Below the pieces are notes generated by a model, which did no database searches, was not told the origin of the DNA, and saw only the letters and a program-made list of their open reading frames with translations. DNA of 64,000 nucleotides from Parvibaculum sp. (GTDB taxonomy: Bacteria; Pseudomonadota; Alphaproteobacteria; Parvibaculales; Parvibaculaceae): positions 682,001-746,000 of the forward strand of contig NZ_JAHBYN010000001.1 in NCBI RefSeq assembly GCF_019635935.1. Reading direction: 5' to 3'. This document shows positions 43,486-54,925 of the stretch, in pieces (within the stretch, counting starts at the first letter, position 1; the number at the start of each line of letters is the position of its first letter). The translations under genes were made by a program, and so were the position numbers.

Positions 43486-44685
43486 TCAAAGTCCCAGAAC
43501 GGCCTTTGCGATGACATTGCGCTGGATTTCGTTCGAACCGCCATAAATCGAAGCGGCGCGACCGAAATTATAGGCGCTTGTCACGCTCACCGCATAGGCG
43601 GGTCCGACGGGCGCTTCATTGGCAATTCCAGTCAAATGTTCCCTCTGGAATGGCATGGCGTAGAAGGCGGCGGCTTCGACGGCAAGCTCCGACAACGCCT
43701 GCTGAACTTCGGTTCCTACAATCTTCAAGGTTGAGGAAGAGGGACCAGCGGGACGGCCCGCCACTTCCTCCGCAACGATCCTCAGATTGGTATATTCGAG
43801 ACCCGTGAGCTTCACCTCGATTTCGGAGAGCCTCGTCATGAATGCCGGTTCGTCCGCCAGCGCCGCGCCATCGCCAAGCCTTTCCTGTCTCGCAATCTTT
43901 CTGAGGTGCGCGATCTTGCGCTTGGACTCGGGAACGCCTGCAATACCGGTGCGCTCGTTGACGAGCAAGAACTTGGCGTAGGTCCAGCCCTTGTTTTCAT
44001 CGCCGATGCGGTTCGTCACCGGCACCTTGACATCAGTGAAAAAAACTTCGTTCAAGTGATGCAGGCCGTCGATGGAAATGATCGGTTTCACCTCGATGCC
44101 GGGCGTCTTCATGTCGATCAGAAGGAACGAGATGCCTTCCTGCTGTTTGGCGGTCTCATCCGTTCGCACGAGACAGAATATCCAATCGGCTTCATGGGCA
44201 TAGGACGTCCAGATTTTCTGGCCGTTGACGATGTAATGGTCGCCCTGACGCACGGCCCTGGTTTTCAGCGAGGCGAGATCCGATCCGGCCCCCGGTTCCG
44301 AATAACCCTGGCACCACCAGACATCGCCGGTAAGAATGCCCGCCAGATGCTGCTTTTTCTGTGCTTCGTTGCCGAAGGTGTAGATCACCGGTCCCACCAT
44401 GGACAGACCGAATGGAGAAAGTCGCGGTGCGTTAGCGGCGGCCATCTCCTCGTTGAAAATATGCTTCTGCATCGGCGTCCATCCAGTGCCGCCATACTGC
44501 CTGGGCCAATTGACCGCTACCCAGCCTTTCTCGTGGAGATCTTTCTGCCAGCGCCTGAGCGAGCTGCGCTCACCAGCCGCGCCCACTGTGTCTCTCTCCG
44601 CGAGTTCCCTGGGCAGTTTTTCCGAAATGAACCGACGGACTTCCGCGCGGAAGGCTTCGTCCTCTTTCGTAAGCTCTATATCCAT
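43486..44685 (-). CDS. Acyl-CoA dehydrogenase, PimC-like large subunit
   Basis: A 399-residue FAD acyl-CoA dehydrogenase. WWCQGYSEPGAGSDLASL is the flavin/substrate loop, GQKIWTSYAHEADWIF the second signature and YGGSNEIQRNVIAKAVLGL the C-terminal segment. The pattern is that of the large subunit of pimeloyl-CoA dehydrogenase, which introduces a 2,3-double bond into dicarboxyl-CoA esters with a partner subunit. A PimD-like remnant lies beside it and a likely partner at 46,091. It has an AAAGG ribosome site. A palindrome at 44,726 lies 41 bp upstream. Confidence 0.85.
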   Translation of the reverse strand: MDIELTKEDEAFRAEVRRFISEKLPRELAERDTVGAAGERSSLRRWQKDLHEKGWVAVNWPRQYGGTGWTPMQKHIFNEEMAAANAPRLSPFGLSMVGPVIYTFGNEAQKKQHLAGILTGDVWWCQGYSEPGAGSDLASLKTRAVRQGDHYIVNGQKIWTSYAHEADWIFCLVRTDETAKQQEGISFLLIDMKTPGIEVKPIISIDGLHHLNEVFFTDVKVPVTNRIGDENKGWTYAKFLLVNERTGIAGVPESKRKIAHLRKIARQERLGDGAALADEPAFMTRLSEIEVKLTGLEYTNLRIVAEEVAGRPAGPSSSTLKIVGTEVQQALSELAVEAAAFYAMPFQREHLTGIANEAPVGPAYAVSVTSAYNFGRAASIYGGSNEIQRNVIAKAVLGL

Positions 44686-44725
44686 CTACTGACCTTTCGC
44701 GGCAACGATCTGGGTATTTGCATTT

Positions 44726-44739
44726 TTCATTATAATGAA
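44726..44739. promoter_or_regulatory. Perfect 14-bp palindrome upstream of the PimC-like gene
   Basis: TTCATTATAATGAA is fully palindromic and is the exact form of the motif found at 23,395, 27,904 and 36,925. It lies between the two PimC-like genes, 41 bp before the ATG at 44685. Confidence 0.6.
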
Positions 44740-44778
44740 TTTATCCGAGCGGGCAAAAAACCGAATTGTCCGCCGCTT

Positions 44779-45983
44779 TCAAAGATTCAGAATCGCCTTG
44801 GCGATGACGTCGTGTTGAATCTCATTCGATCCACCATAGATGCTCGCGGCGCGGCCATAGCCGTAATCCGCCCACACGTTCCGCGTATGGGCGGGGCCTA
44901 TATCCCGTGCGTTGACGCCGCCAGGCAGGGCTCCTTGCCCGAACGGTTCGATATAATAGCCGGCGGCTTCGACAGCGAGTTCGCCCAAAGCCTGCTGAAC
45001 CTCGCTTCCGACGATCTTCAGCAGGGACGATTGCGGTCCAACCGCCTTTCCCGCCGCCGCATCGGCGAGAATCCGCAGATTCATGTATTCGAGACTGGTG
45101 AGCTTGACTTCTATCTCCGCGAGTTTGCGCTGGAACGCGGGATCGTCCATCAACGCCCCCCCATCCGCGTTCCGTTCCGCTCCGCTCGTGCTATCGCCTT
45201 GATATGCGCAGCCTTCTTCCTGGACTCGGGGACGCCGCCGATACTCGTTCTCTCTTGGACAAGCAGGTACTTGGCGTAGGTCCAACCCTTGTTTTCCTCG
45301 CCTATGAGATTTTGCACCGGCACCTTGACGTCGGTAAAAAACACTTCGTTGAGATGGTGCAGACCGGCGATCGAGATGATCGGACGCACTTCGATACCGG
45401 GTGTCCTCATGTCGATGAGCAGGAAGGAAATCCCTTCCTGCCGCTTGGCGCTCTGTTCGGTGCGTACCAGGCAGAAAATCCAGTCAGCCTCATGCGCATA
45501 GGACGTCCATATTTTCTGGCCGTTGACGACGTAATGATCGCCGTCGCGCACCGCCATCGTTTTAAGCGAAGCGAGATCGGAACCGGCGCCCGGTTCGGAA
45601 TAGCCCTGGCACCACCAGACGTCGCCCGAAAGTATGCCCTGCAAGTGGCGGCTCTTCTGTTCGGCGTTGCCGAAGGTGTAGATCACCGGGCCAACCATGG
45701 TCAGCCCGAAAGGCATCAAACGCGGTGCATTGGCTCTGGCGATTTCCTCGTTGAATATAAACCGCTGCGTCGCGTTCCATCCCGTGCCGCCATACGCCTC
45801 GGGCCAAGCGGGCGCGGCCCAGCCTTTTTCGTAAAGCGTCTTGTGCCAGAGCTTGACCACGCTTTTGTCGGTCATCACACCCAGGGCCGGCGAATCCGCG
45901 CATTCCGGCGGAAGATTCGCCGCGATAAACCCGCGAGCCTCGTCGCGAAATGCCTCATCCTCCGGTGTGAAGTCGATATTCAT
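44779..45983 (-). pseudogene. Second PimC-like acyl-CoA dehydrogenase, frameshifted
   Basis: Two frames give a second large-subunit-like dehydrogenase very close to the one at 43,486. The first reads from 45,983 with MNIDFTPEDEAFRDEARG through GWTYAKYLLVQERTSIG and stops at 45,150. The second continues from about 45,165 with LMDDPAFQRKLAEIEVKLTS to YGGSNEIQHDVIAKAILNL. The break sits in a G7 tract (45,156-45,162). One extra G would restore the frame exactly, so this is a recent loss or a homopolymer sequencing error. If real, the gene is dead and the neighbour serves instead. Confidence 0.8.
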
Positions 45984-46090
45984 GCGTATCTTCTTATTGC
46001 CGGGCCGGTGGAAATATTCCCGCGCCGCTGTGTGTCGCGGCAACACGCATCGACAGCTGGATCTATGCTTCCCAATATCCAGGTCGCGAT

Positions 46091-47176
46091 CTAGGCAGCC
46101 CAGCCCTGCAAGCGCGCGGCTTCAAGACGAACCAACTCCGGCCCGCCCAGCAACTGCCGGTCGAGCCCAATCCGCTTGAACCAGTAATGCAGGCCCAGCA
46201 AATCGGTGAAGCCCATGCCGCCATGAACCTCCGTTGCGGTGCGCGCGACGAAGCGGCCCACTTCCGACAGGTGGCTCTTGGCATGACATGCCATGAGGCG
46301 CGCGTCGCCGGGCACTTCATCCAGCGCATGGGCCGCATACCACACCAGCGAACGCGATGGTTCGAGAGCGGCCGCCATCTCGGCGCAGAGGTGCTTCACG
46401 GCCTGAAACGACCCGATCACACGGCCGAACTGCTTGCGCTCTCCCGCATAAGCCACCGCCTTTTCGAGCATCATCTGACCCGCGCCGAGAGTGTCGGCTG
46501 CAAACATGACCCTGCCGGCATCTATCATCCGCGCTACCGCGTCGGCGCTGGATCGTGGCAAGGGCTCAGCCGCAACCCGATCGAAGACAAGCTCGCCAAC
46601 CGATCGGGTCTTGTCGATGGTGTTGAGCGCCCGCCGCGACAACCCCTTCGCATCGGGCAGAACGAGATGGAGTCCATGGTCGCTGTCGGCCACGATGTAG
46701 AAATCGGCCTCAGCCCAGTCGATCACGAAGAGGGACTTGCCCGTGAGCTTTCCATTCAGGGCTTTCACGCCCGCATCTTCGCGGATGCCGATTTTTTCCG
46801 TGATGGCCACGCCTGCGACAATCTCACCCGCAGCGATCTTCGGAAGCCACTTTTCCTGTTGAGCCTCGCTGCCGGCGAGCATCAGCGCGAGCGGCGCCAT
46901 GACGGTGGTCCCGAGAAAGGGCAGAGGCGCCACATGCCGTCCGATCATCTCGTAAACGATCGCCGCATCGAGAAACCCCAGACCCATGCCGCCAAAATCT
47001 TCCGGGATCAGCATTCCGGGGATGCCCAGCTCGCTGGCGCCCGCCCACAGGGACCGCTGAACGGTATGCGTGTTTCCGGCGGCAAGGCGCACCTTGTCGA
47101 GCGGCGCATTCTGTTCGAGAAAACGGCGGACGCTGTCCTGCAACAGACGCTGCTCTTCCGACAATGCAAATTCCAT
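46091..47176 (-). CDS. Acyl-CoA dehydrogenase, PimD-like small subunit
   Basis: A 361-residue acyl-CoA dehydrogenase-family protein opening MEFALSEEQRLLQDSVRRFL and ending with EVHGGMGFTDLLGLHYWFKRIG, the tail pattern of PimD-like small subunits. The middle is shorter than in typical dehydrogenases, and the catalytic Glu is not obvious, as in subunits that pair with a catalytic partner. It probably forms a heteromer with the FadE protein encoded 12 bp upstream or with a PimC-like protein. The ATG at 47176 is preferred over upstream starts. Confidence 0.85.
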   Translation of the reverse strand: MEFALSEEQRLLQDSVRRFLEQNAPLDKVRLAAGNTHTVQRSLWAGASELGIPGMLIPEDFGGMGLGFLDAAIVYEMIGRHVAPLPFLGTTVMAPLALMLAGSEAQQEKWLPKIAAGEIVAGVAITEKIGIREDAGVKALNGKLTGKSLFVIDWAEADFYIVADSDHGLHLVLPDAKGLSRRALNTIDKTRSVGELVFDRVAAEPLPRSSADAVARMIDAGRVMFAADTLGAGQMMLEKAVAYAGERKQFGRVIGSFQAVKHLCAEMAAALEPSRSLVWYAAHALDEVPGDARLMACHAKSHLSEVGRFVARTATEVHGGMGFTDLLGLHYWFKRIGLDRQLLGGPELVRLEAARLQGWAA

Positions 47177-47187
47177 CGGATGAATTC

Positions 47188-48381
47188 CTATTTTGCCAGC
47201 TTCGGTTCGCGCGGCATACCGAGCCCACGTTCCGAAATAATGTTTTTCTGAATCTGCGCCGTGCCGCCGCCGATGATGAGCCCAAGCTGAAACATGTACC
47301 CCCACTGCCACGAGCCGTGACTGCGCAGATAGGGGCTGTCGTCGTAAAGAACGCCAAACTCTCCCATGACGTCGATCGCGAGCGCCGATATTTGATGGGT
47401 AAGTTCGCAGGATTGAAGCTTCACGATCAGACGCGCCAAGCCGGGGTCCTCACCCCTGCTCGCGCTGGTCAGCAGCCGGAGCCCATTGAACTTCATGGCG
47501 GCAAGTTCCGCCTGAAGCCTTATCAGGCGGTCCCGGAAAATCGGATTGTCGATGGCCCGCTGCCCGTCGACGGTCTCCTCGCGCATCAGATCGACAAGGG
47601 CCTGGAACCTTGTTTCCATGGCGGCCGGATCGCCCAGCATTCCGCGCTCGTATTTCAGCGTTGCGTTGGCGACGAGCCATCCCTGCCCGCGCTGGCCGAC
47701 GATCTGCGTCTTCGGTACGCGCACATCCGTGAAGAAGACTTCATTGAATTCGGCGTGGCCCGTCATGGTAGTGAGCGGACGGACTTCGATGCCCGGCGTC
47801 TTCATCGAGAAGATCAGATAAGAAATGCCTTCATGCTTGGGTTTATCGGGCTCCGTGCGCACCAGACAGAAAATCATGTCCGCCTCGTGCGCGGTGCTGG
47901 TCCATATCTTCTGGCCGTTGATGACGAAATCGTCGCCATCTTCAGTCGCCTTGGTCTGAAGGCTGGCGAGGTCCGAACCTGAACCCGGCTCGGAATATCC
48001 CTGGCACCAGACCACCTCGCCGCGAAGCGTCGGCTTCACCCATTTTTTCTTTTGCTCCTCGGTGCCAAGTTCCAGAAGCGTCGGCACCAGCATGGAGATA
48101 CCCTGGTTCTGCAACGCAGAAGGTACACGAGCGCTGGAAAATTCCTCCGCGATGATACGCGATTCCAGAATGTCCGGCTTTGCGCCATAGCCGCCATAGT
48201 CTTTCGGAATCGTCCGCGCCGCATAGCCGTGCTGGATCAACAGTTGCTGCCAGGAACAGGCTTCGGGAGACGGGCGCCCGGCGGCGCCAAGGCCCCTCGG
48301 CGCCTGATCCTTGTGTTTTGTCAGGAACGCCCTGACTTCTTCCCGGAAAGCCTCGTATTTGGGGCCGTATGCCAGATCCAT
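47188..48381 (-). CDS. Acyl-CoA dehydrogenase, large-subunit type
   Basis: A 397-residue FAD enzyme with VVWCQGYSEPGSGSDLASL, NGQKIWTSTAHEADMIF and ISERGLGMP at its end. It is the third full-length dehydrogenase of this group in the island and differs clearly from the two PimC-like copies. Steroid and terpenoid pathways often use such enzymes as alpha2beta2 heteromers with the following small subunit, and the 12-bp gap to the next gene suggests the same here. It is preceded by the DUF35/thiolase-like pair on the same strand, so a full beta-oxidation round may be encoded. Confidence 0.88.
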   Translation of the reverse strand: MDLAYGPKYEAFREEVRAFLTKHKDQAPRGLGAAGRPSPEACSWQQLLIQHGYAARTIPKDYGGYGAKPDILESRIIAEEFSSARVPSALQNQGISMLVPTLLELGTEEQKKKWVKPTLRGEVVWCQGYSEPGSGSDLASLQTKATEDGDDFVINGQKIWTSTAHEADMIFCLVRTEPDKPKHEGISYLIFSMKTPGIEVRPLTTMTGHAEFNEVFFTDVRVPKTQIVGQRGQGWLVANATLKYERGMLGDPAAMETRFQALVDLMREETVDGQRAIDNPIFRDRLIRLQAELAAMKFNGLRLLTSASRGEDPGLARLIVKLQSCELTHQISALAIDVMGEFGVLYDDSPYLRSHGSWQWGYMFQLGLIIGGGTAQIQKNIISERGLGMPREPKLAK

Positions 48382-48425
48382 TCCAGATCTCCGATGCGTC
48401 GATGGCGATTGGCTCTACTTTTATT

Positions 48426-48842
48426 TCAGGCAGGCTTGAAACACGGAAGCTTGAATCCGTCGCCGATGTCCTTGAAGACAAGGGTCACAGGCATGTCGAG
48501 TTTCACCGCCTCCGGGTCGCAGTCAAGCAAGCGCGTCGCCATGCGGACGCCTTCGTCCAATTCCACGACCGCAGCTATATAGGGAACGTCGCGGGCGAAA
48601 GCCGGATGAAAGGGCTGGTAGGTCACCGTCCAGGAAAAAATGCGGCCGCGCCCGCCGCTCGGCTTCCACTCGTAATTCGGCGAGCTACATTTTGCGCACA
48701 TGTAACGCGGCAGGAACCGCCATGTATCGCAATAGCTGCATTGTTGAAAACGCAGGACGCCGTCCTGGCAAAGCTTCCAGAATTCCGCGTCGACCGGATC
48801 GACAGTCGCGGGCTGAGGATATTTCGGTTGCTGAATTTCCAT
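48426..48842 (-). CDS. DUF35 zinc-ribbon/OB-fold protein (thiolase partner 2)
   Basis: A 138-residue DUF35 protein. The Zn ribbon is CSYCDTWRFLPRYMCAKC and the OB-fold ends LVFKDIGDGFKLPCF. It begins 2 bp after the thiolase-like gene's stop, so they are coupled. It is distinct from the pair at 41,513 and probably acts in a different round of chain or side-chain shortening. Confidence 0.88.
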   Translation of the reverse strand: MEIQQPKYPQPATVDPVDAEFWKLCQDGVLRFQQCSYCDTWRFLPRYMCAKCSSPNYEWKPSGGRGRIFSWTVTYQPFHPAFARDVPYIAAVVELDEGVRMATRLLDCDPEAVKLDMPVTLVFKDIGDGFKLPCFKPA

Positions 48843-48844
48843 TC

Positions 48845-50014
48845 TTACCTCCTCAAAATCGCGAGGCTGCCATCGCCCAGATCACCCCATCCGGTCACGA
48901 GTCCGATTTCAGCATCCGGAATTTGCCGCTTGCCCGCATCTCCGCGCAATTGGCGTGTCGCCTCAAGTACATGATTGAGGCCCCACACATGCGCCTCGCT
49001 CAAAAGACCGCCATGCGTATTGAGCGGAAAATTGCCGCCGAGTTCGATCTGTCCATCCTTGACGAAATCGAGTGCGCCGCCCGGCTCGAAATAGCCCAGG
49101 GCTTCGAGTTGCAGTAGCACGACATAGGTGAAGCAGTCATAGACCTGCAGAAAGTCCATGTCCTTCGGCGTCACACCGGCCATGGCGAAAGCGCGCGGCG
49201 CGGCATAGCTCAAACCGATCTTGAAGGGGTCCGGCCGCGACGGAATATCGTCGGCAGGATAAGGATGGCCCTCGGCCGCGCCGGAGATATAGACTGGCCT
49301 GTGAGGCAAGTCCTTCGCCCGCTCGGCGCTCGTCACCACGACGGCGCAGGCCCCATCCGTTTCGAGACAGCAATCGAATAAACGGAACGGGGAGGACACC
49401 ATGCGCGACCGCATGTAGTCATCCATCGTCATCGGTTGGCCGCAGGTCAGGGCGCGGTCGTTGAGCTGGGCATGCTTGCGGCATGCCATCGCGATCCAAC
49501 CCGTCGCCTCGGGGCTGACGTTGTAAAGTTTCGAGTGCCGCGTCGCGAGCCAGGCATACATCTGCACCGGCAACAGAACGCCATAGGGAAGATAGTAACC
49601 CCGGATGGTCGAAGTCAGCGTGTTCATATTCATCGGCCGGCTTGGCGGCATCCCCGCCTTGGGACGCAGCGCCGAGTAACCATTCCAGCCGAGTGTGACC
49701 AGCACGTTGTCGCAGACGCCGGAGGCCACGGCCATGGCGGCATTCTGCAACGCCGTGGTCGGGCTCGCGCCTCCCATGTTGACCGTCGAGGCATATCGCA
49801 GCACATCGACGCCGAGGTTGGCGGCCAATTCCTCCGACGTTGTATAGACGGGCGGCGGAACCATGCCGTCAATGTCCCTAGGCTTCAGCCCCGCATCCGC
49901 GATGGCCCGCCTGGCGGCATCGAGCATCATGGCCACGGCCGTCTGGTCCGATCCCTTTACATAACCGGTCTCGCCAATCCCGACGATCGCGGCCTTGTCA
50001 CTGAAATTCTTCAC
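48845..50014 (-). CDS. Thiolase-like protein (second Ltp2-type copy)
   Basis: A 389-residue thiolase-fold protein with [35 protein letters not shown], the histidine region [19 protein letters not shown] and the end [19 protein letters not shown]. The usual nucleophilic Cys position is Ala/Ser within NMGGAS (about residues 79-84), so classical thiolysis is unlikely. Coupling to a DUF35 gene fits the Ltp2-ChsH2-like aldolase arrangement known from steroid side-chain degradation. Reaction is inferred from these features only. Confidence 0.82.
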   Translation of the reverse strand: MKNFSDKAAIVGIGETGYVKGSDQTAVAMMLDAARRAIADAGLKPRDIDGMVPPPVYTTSEELAANLGVDVLRYASTVNMGGASPTTALQNAAMAVASGVCDNVLVTLGWNGYSALRPKAGMPPSRPMNMNTLTSTIRGYYLPYGVLLPVQMYAWLATRHSKLYNVSPEATGWIAMACRKHAQLNDRALTCGQPMTMDDYMRSRMVSSPFRLFDCCLETDGACAVVVTSAERAKDLPHRPVYISGAAEGHPYPADDIPSRPDPFKIGLSYAAPRAFAMAGVTPKDMDFLQVYDCFTYVVLLQLEALGYFEPGGALDFVKDGQIELGGNFPLNTHGGLLSEAHVWGLNHVLEATRQLRGDAGKRQIPDAEIGLVTGWGDLGDGSLAILRR

Positions 50015-50104
50015 GAATCTGCCCTCATCGTCCTTGTTCCCCGCACGCGGCTTTTTCGATGAGCGGCCGCCGGCCTTCCATTTGAAAAATATCCTGTGGA
50101 CTGA

Positions 50105-51199
50105 TCAGGTCACCGGAATGAGACATGAATGGACGGATTCCTGTCCCTCGATCTGGCGCGCCAGCATCTTGATCGCCAGTTCAGCTTCCTCAAGCTCGAA
50201 ATTATGAGTATGCATGAGTTCAAGAGGATATTTGCGGCGCTCGATCATCTCGATCGCCTTCTTGTATCCCGACGACGTAACGCCGATTGCGCCTTTGATG
50301 GTGATTTCCTTCATGACGATAAGGTCGGACACGAAGTCGGAGACAGGCTTAAATCCCTTGACGCCGGCAAGGACGACCGTTCCGCCCATACGCACACAAT
50401 CCAGCGCATCACGAACCGGCTGAGTCGCGTAGGACGTGACTTCAACGATGACGTCCGCGCCCTTTCCGTTTGTCAGCGCCCGCACGCGATCGACAACATT
50501 TTCGTTCTGCACATCGATGATGTGATCGGCGCCAAGAGCGAGCGCCATCTGGAGCTTGTTTGAATCGGCCGCAAGTCCTGTGACTATGATCTTTCCCGCG
50601 CCGGCTTCACGCGCGGCAACGACGCTCGCGAGCCCGCGCTGTCCGGGCCCAAAAATCAAAACGGTATCGCCAACCTGCGTCTGCGGAATCTCCACCGCCC
50701 AGCGAAAGCCTGCGCCCAGCGGATTGAACATGACCGCCAGCTCCGCCGGAAGGTTCTTGTCCATCTTGTGAAGGATCGTGTTGGGCGCGAGATACATATA
50801 TTGCGAATAGGCGCCCCAGAGACCCGGCGCCTCCGTAAGCGGAATATACGAGTAGATCTGGCGGCGGTCGCAGAGGTGATAATGTCCGCCGACACAGGTG
50901 TCGCAGCAATGGCATGACAGCATCGTCTCGATGGCGACCCGGTCGCCGACATCGACACCCCAACGCCTGGCAGCCTTGTCGCCGATCGCCTCGATGATTC
51001 CGAGAGGTTCATGCCCCGGAATCACCGGCATCGGAGTCCGCAAGGCCCCTTCGTATTGTTCGTAATCGCTGCCGCAAATGCCGCAAGCTTCGATACGGAG
51101 GATAGCGCTGTCGTCGGCGATCTGGGGGATGGGCAAATCGCGGGCTTCGAGTTTGCGCGGAGCCGTCTGCACCATCGCCATCGATTTTTTCGGCAACAT
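50105..51199 (-). CDS. Zinc-dependent alcohol dehydrogenase (MDR family)
   Basis: A 364-residue medium-chain dehydrogenase. Catalytic zinc ligands are in CGICGSD and GHEP, the structural zinc in CHCCDTCVGGHYHLC (four Cys), and the NAD(P) site is FGPGQRGLASV. It probably oxidises an alcohol intermediate of the pathway. The ATG at 51199 has GGGGAG six bases upstream. It is divergent from the carboxymuconolactone decarboxylase-like gene, with an inverted repeat at 51,241-51,276 between them. Confidence 0.88.
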   Translation of the reverse strand: MLPKKSMAMVQTAPRKLEARDLPIPQIADDSAILRIEACGICGSDYEQYEGALRTPMPVIPGHEPLGIIEAIGDKAARRWGVDVGDRVAIETMLSCHCCDTCVGGHYHLCDRRQIYSYIPLTEAPGLWGAYSQYMYLAPNTILHKMDKNLPAELAVMFNPLGAGFRWAVEIPQTQVGDTVLIFGPGQRGLASVVAAREAGAGKIIVTGLAADSNKLQMALALGADHIIDVQNENVVDRVRALTNGKGADVIVEVTSYATQPVRDALDCVRMGGTVVLAGVKGFKPVSDFVSDLIVMKEITIKGAIGVTSSGYKKAIEMIERRKYPLELMHTHNFELEEAELAIKMLARQIEGQESVHSCLIPVT

Positions 51200-51240
51200 T
51201 TTCAACTCCCCGTTTCGTGTCGGCACCGACAATGCGTCGA

Positions 51241-51276
51241 TAACACATATATATTTTTTAACGCTTGTATGTGTTA
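51241..51276. promoter_or_regulatory. Inverted repeat between divergent alcohol dehydrogenase and CMD-family genes
   Basis: TAACACATA (51,241-51,249) and TATGTGTTA (51,268-51,276) are perfect 9-bp arms separated by 18 bp of AT-rich DNA. The arm sequence AACACATAT recurs at 59,692 before a crotonase gene, so a shared regulator is likely. Confidence 0.55.
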
Positions 51277-51345
51277 TACAGGTTCAAAAGCAAGATGCGA
51301 AGACCTAAACTTCCGGCTTCGCCAAATTTGGGAGGATTAAAAATA

Positions 51346-51915
51346 ATGGCTGACGAAATACCCAGGGTTCCCCTGCTGTCTGTGGCGGATGCGGCAGCCG
51401 CGGCAGCGAAAGCCGGCATATCCGAACAAATGGCGCCACTCAGCGTCTTCCGGGTTTTGCTCCGACATCCCGATGTAGCGCGCGAGCTTGCTTCGACGCT
51501 GACCACCCTGCTTTTCCAGGGCAACAAGCTCGATGCGAGACTGCGGGAACTCATCATCATGCGCATCGGCTGGAAAACGAAATCGCTCTATGAATGGACG
51601 CAGCATTGGCGGGTCGCCCGTATGCTGGACATTCCGGAAGCGGATCTGGTCGCGACGCGTGACTGGAAAAATGCCTCCTGCCTGTCCGACGCCGACCGCG
51701 CCATTCTCGCCGCGACCGACGAGACGCTCGACGGCGGCATGATTTCGGACGCCACCTGGGCCGCATGTGCGGCGCACCTGAAAACGGCCGAAGAGCGTAT
51801 CGAACTGGTTGTCGCCATCGGCAACTGGACGCTTTTCTCGCAACTGCTCAAGAGCCTGAAAATCCCGCTTGAGGATGGCGTCGTCGCCTGGCCGCCGGAT
51901 GGCAAGAAGCCTTGA
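51346..51915 (+). CDS. Carboxymuconolactone decarboxylase/AhpD-family protein
   Basis: A 189-residue helical CMD-type protein with LDARLRELIIMRIGWKTKSLYEWTQHWRVA. The Cys pair of AhpD-type alkylhydroperoxidases (CxxC) is absent and a Tyr-Glu-Trp-x2-His segment stands there, as in many pathway-associated CMD proteins of unclear role. The start at 51346 follows GGGAGG ten bases away. It begins a rightward run with a MaoC hydratase, a FadH-like reductase and an IclR regulator. Confidence 0.8.
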   Translation: MADEIPRVPLLSVADAAAAAAKAGISEQMAPLSVFRVLLRHPDVARELASTLTTLLFQGNKLDARLRELIIMRIGWKTKSLYEWTQHWRVARMLDIPEADLVATRDWKNASCLSDADRAILAATDETLDGGMISDATWAACAAHLKTAEERIELVVAIGNWTLFSQLLKSLKIPLEDGVVAWPPDGKKP

Positions 51916-51954
51916 GCGGAGGAGAAATAACAATTCAAGAGCAGGATCGGGACA

Positions 51955-52803
51955 ATGAGCGGAAAAAAAGCGATTTCAAAGGATCTGGTCGGCATGACGT
52001 TTCCGGCCGTCGACGTGGAGTGGTCTGACAAGGACACGATACTCTATGCACTTGGCGTCGGCGCTCGTCCCGCCGACGGGCTTGATTTCATTTACGAAGG
52101 CCGGGGACCGAAAGTTTTGCCGACTTACGCCGTCATCCCCGGCGGGCGAGGGCTCGCCGGGCTGATGAGCGGCGTCGAGATGAAGTTGGAAATGCTGCTG
52201 CATGGCGAGCAATCCGTCGAGTTGCTGCGTCCCTTGCCCTCATCGGCCAAGATCAAGATAACGGGACGTGTTTCCGAGGTTTGGGACAAAGGCAAGGCGG
52301 CCGTCATCGGGGTTGAGAGCACGGGTTCCGACGAGAAAGGACCCCTCTTCAAAACTCATGCGACGCTATTTGTGCGCGGTGCCGGCGGATTCGGCGGAGA
52401 GCGCGGGCCGTCAGGTGTCGACTCGGCACCGCCGGCCCGGACGCCTGACGCCGTCGTCGAGGACGTGACGCGCCCCGAGCAAGGGGCAATCTACCGCCTC
52501 TCGGGTGACCGCAATCCGATCCACATCGATCCGGATTTCGCCAAGTTGGGCGGCTTTGAAAAGCCCTTTGTTCACGGGCTTTGCACATATGGCTTCGTCG
52601 GCCGCGCGGTCCTGAGCGAGCTTTGCGGCAACGACCCCGCCCGCTTCAAATCTCTCAGCGGGCGCTTTGCCGCTCAGGTCCATTTCGGCGACACCATAAT
52701 AACGAAAATGTGGAAAGCGGGCGACGGCATCGCTATCGTGCAGGCCGAAACCCAAAACGGAAACGTCGTCCTGTCTCAGGCAAGGGCGACATACAAGTCC
52801 TGA
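51955..52803 (+). CDS. MaoC-domain enoyl-CoA hydratase 2
   Basis: A 282-residue double-hotdog protein. The C-terminal half carries the hydratase-2 motif YRLSGDRNPIHIDPDFAKLGGFEKPFVHGL, whose Asp and His add water to trans-2-enoyl-CoA to give the (R)-3-hydroxy product. The N-terminal half is the partner hotdog (VEWSDKDTILYALGVGA). It is 39 bp after the CMD gene and 9 bp before the reductase, so one operon is likely. It supplies a hydration step in beta-oxidation of the pathway's acyl-CoA. Confidence 0.92.
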   Translation: MSGKKAISKDLVGMTFPAVDVEWSDKDTILYALGVGARPADGLDFIYEGRGPKVLPTYAVIPGGRGLAGLMSGVEMKLEMLLHGEQSVELLRPLPSSAKIKITGRVSEVWDKGKAAVIGVESTGSDEKGPLFKTHATLFVRGAGGFGGERGPSGVDSAPPARTPDAVVEDVTRPEQGAIYRLSGDRNPIHIDPDFAKLGGFEKPFVHGLCTYGFVGRAVLSELCGNDPARFKSLSGRFAAQVHFGDTIITKMWKAGDGIAIVQAETQNGNVVLSQARATYKS

Positions 52804-54867
<2,064 letters not shown>

Positions 54868-54925
54868 GGAAACAAATGAAAAAACGAGGGCGCGGCAAGA
54901 GACCATATGAAATCAGAGTTGTCGC

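Noticed and set aside
43906..45279. 457-residue frame opposite the PimC-like genes
   Set aside because: Antisense shadow across two dehydrogenase genes with strong motifs.
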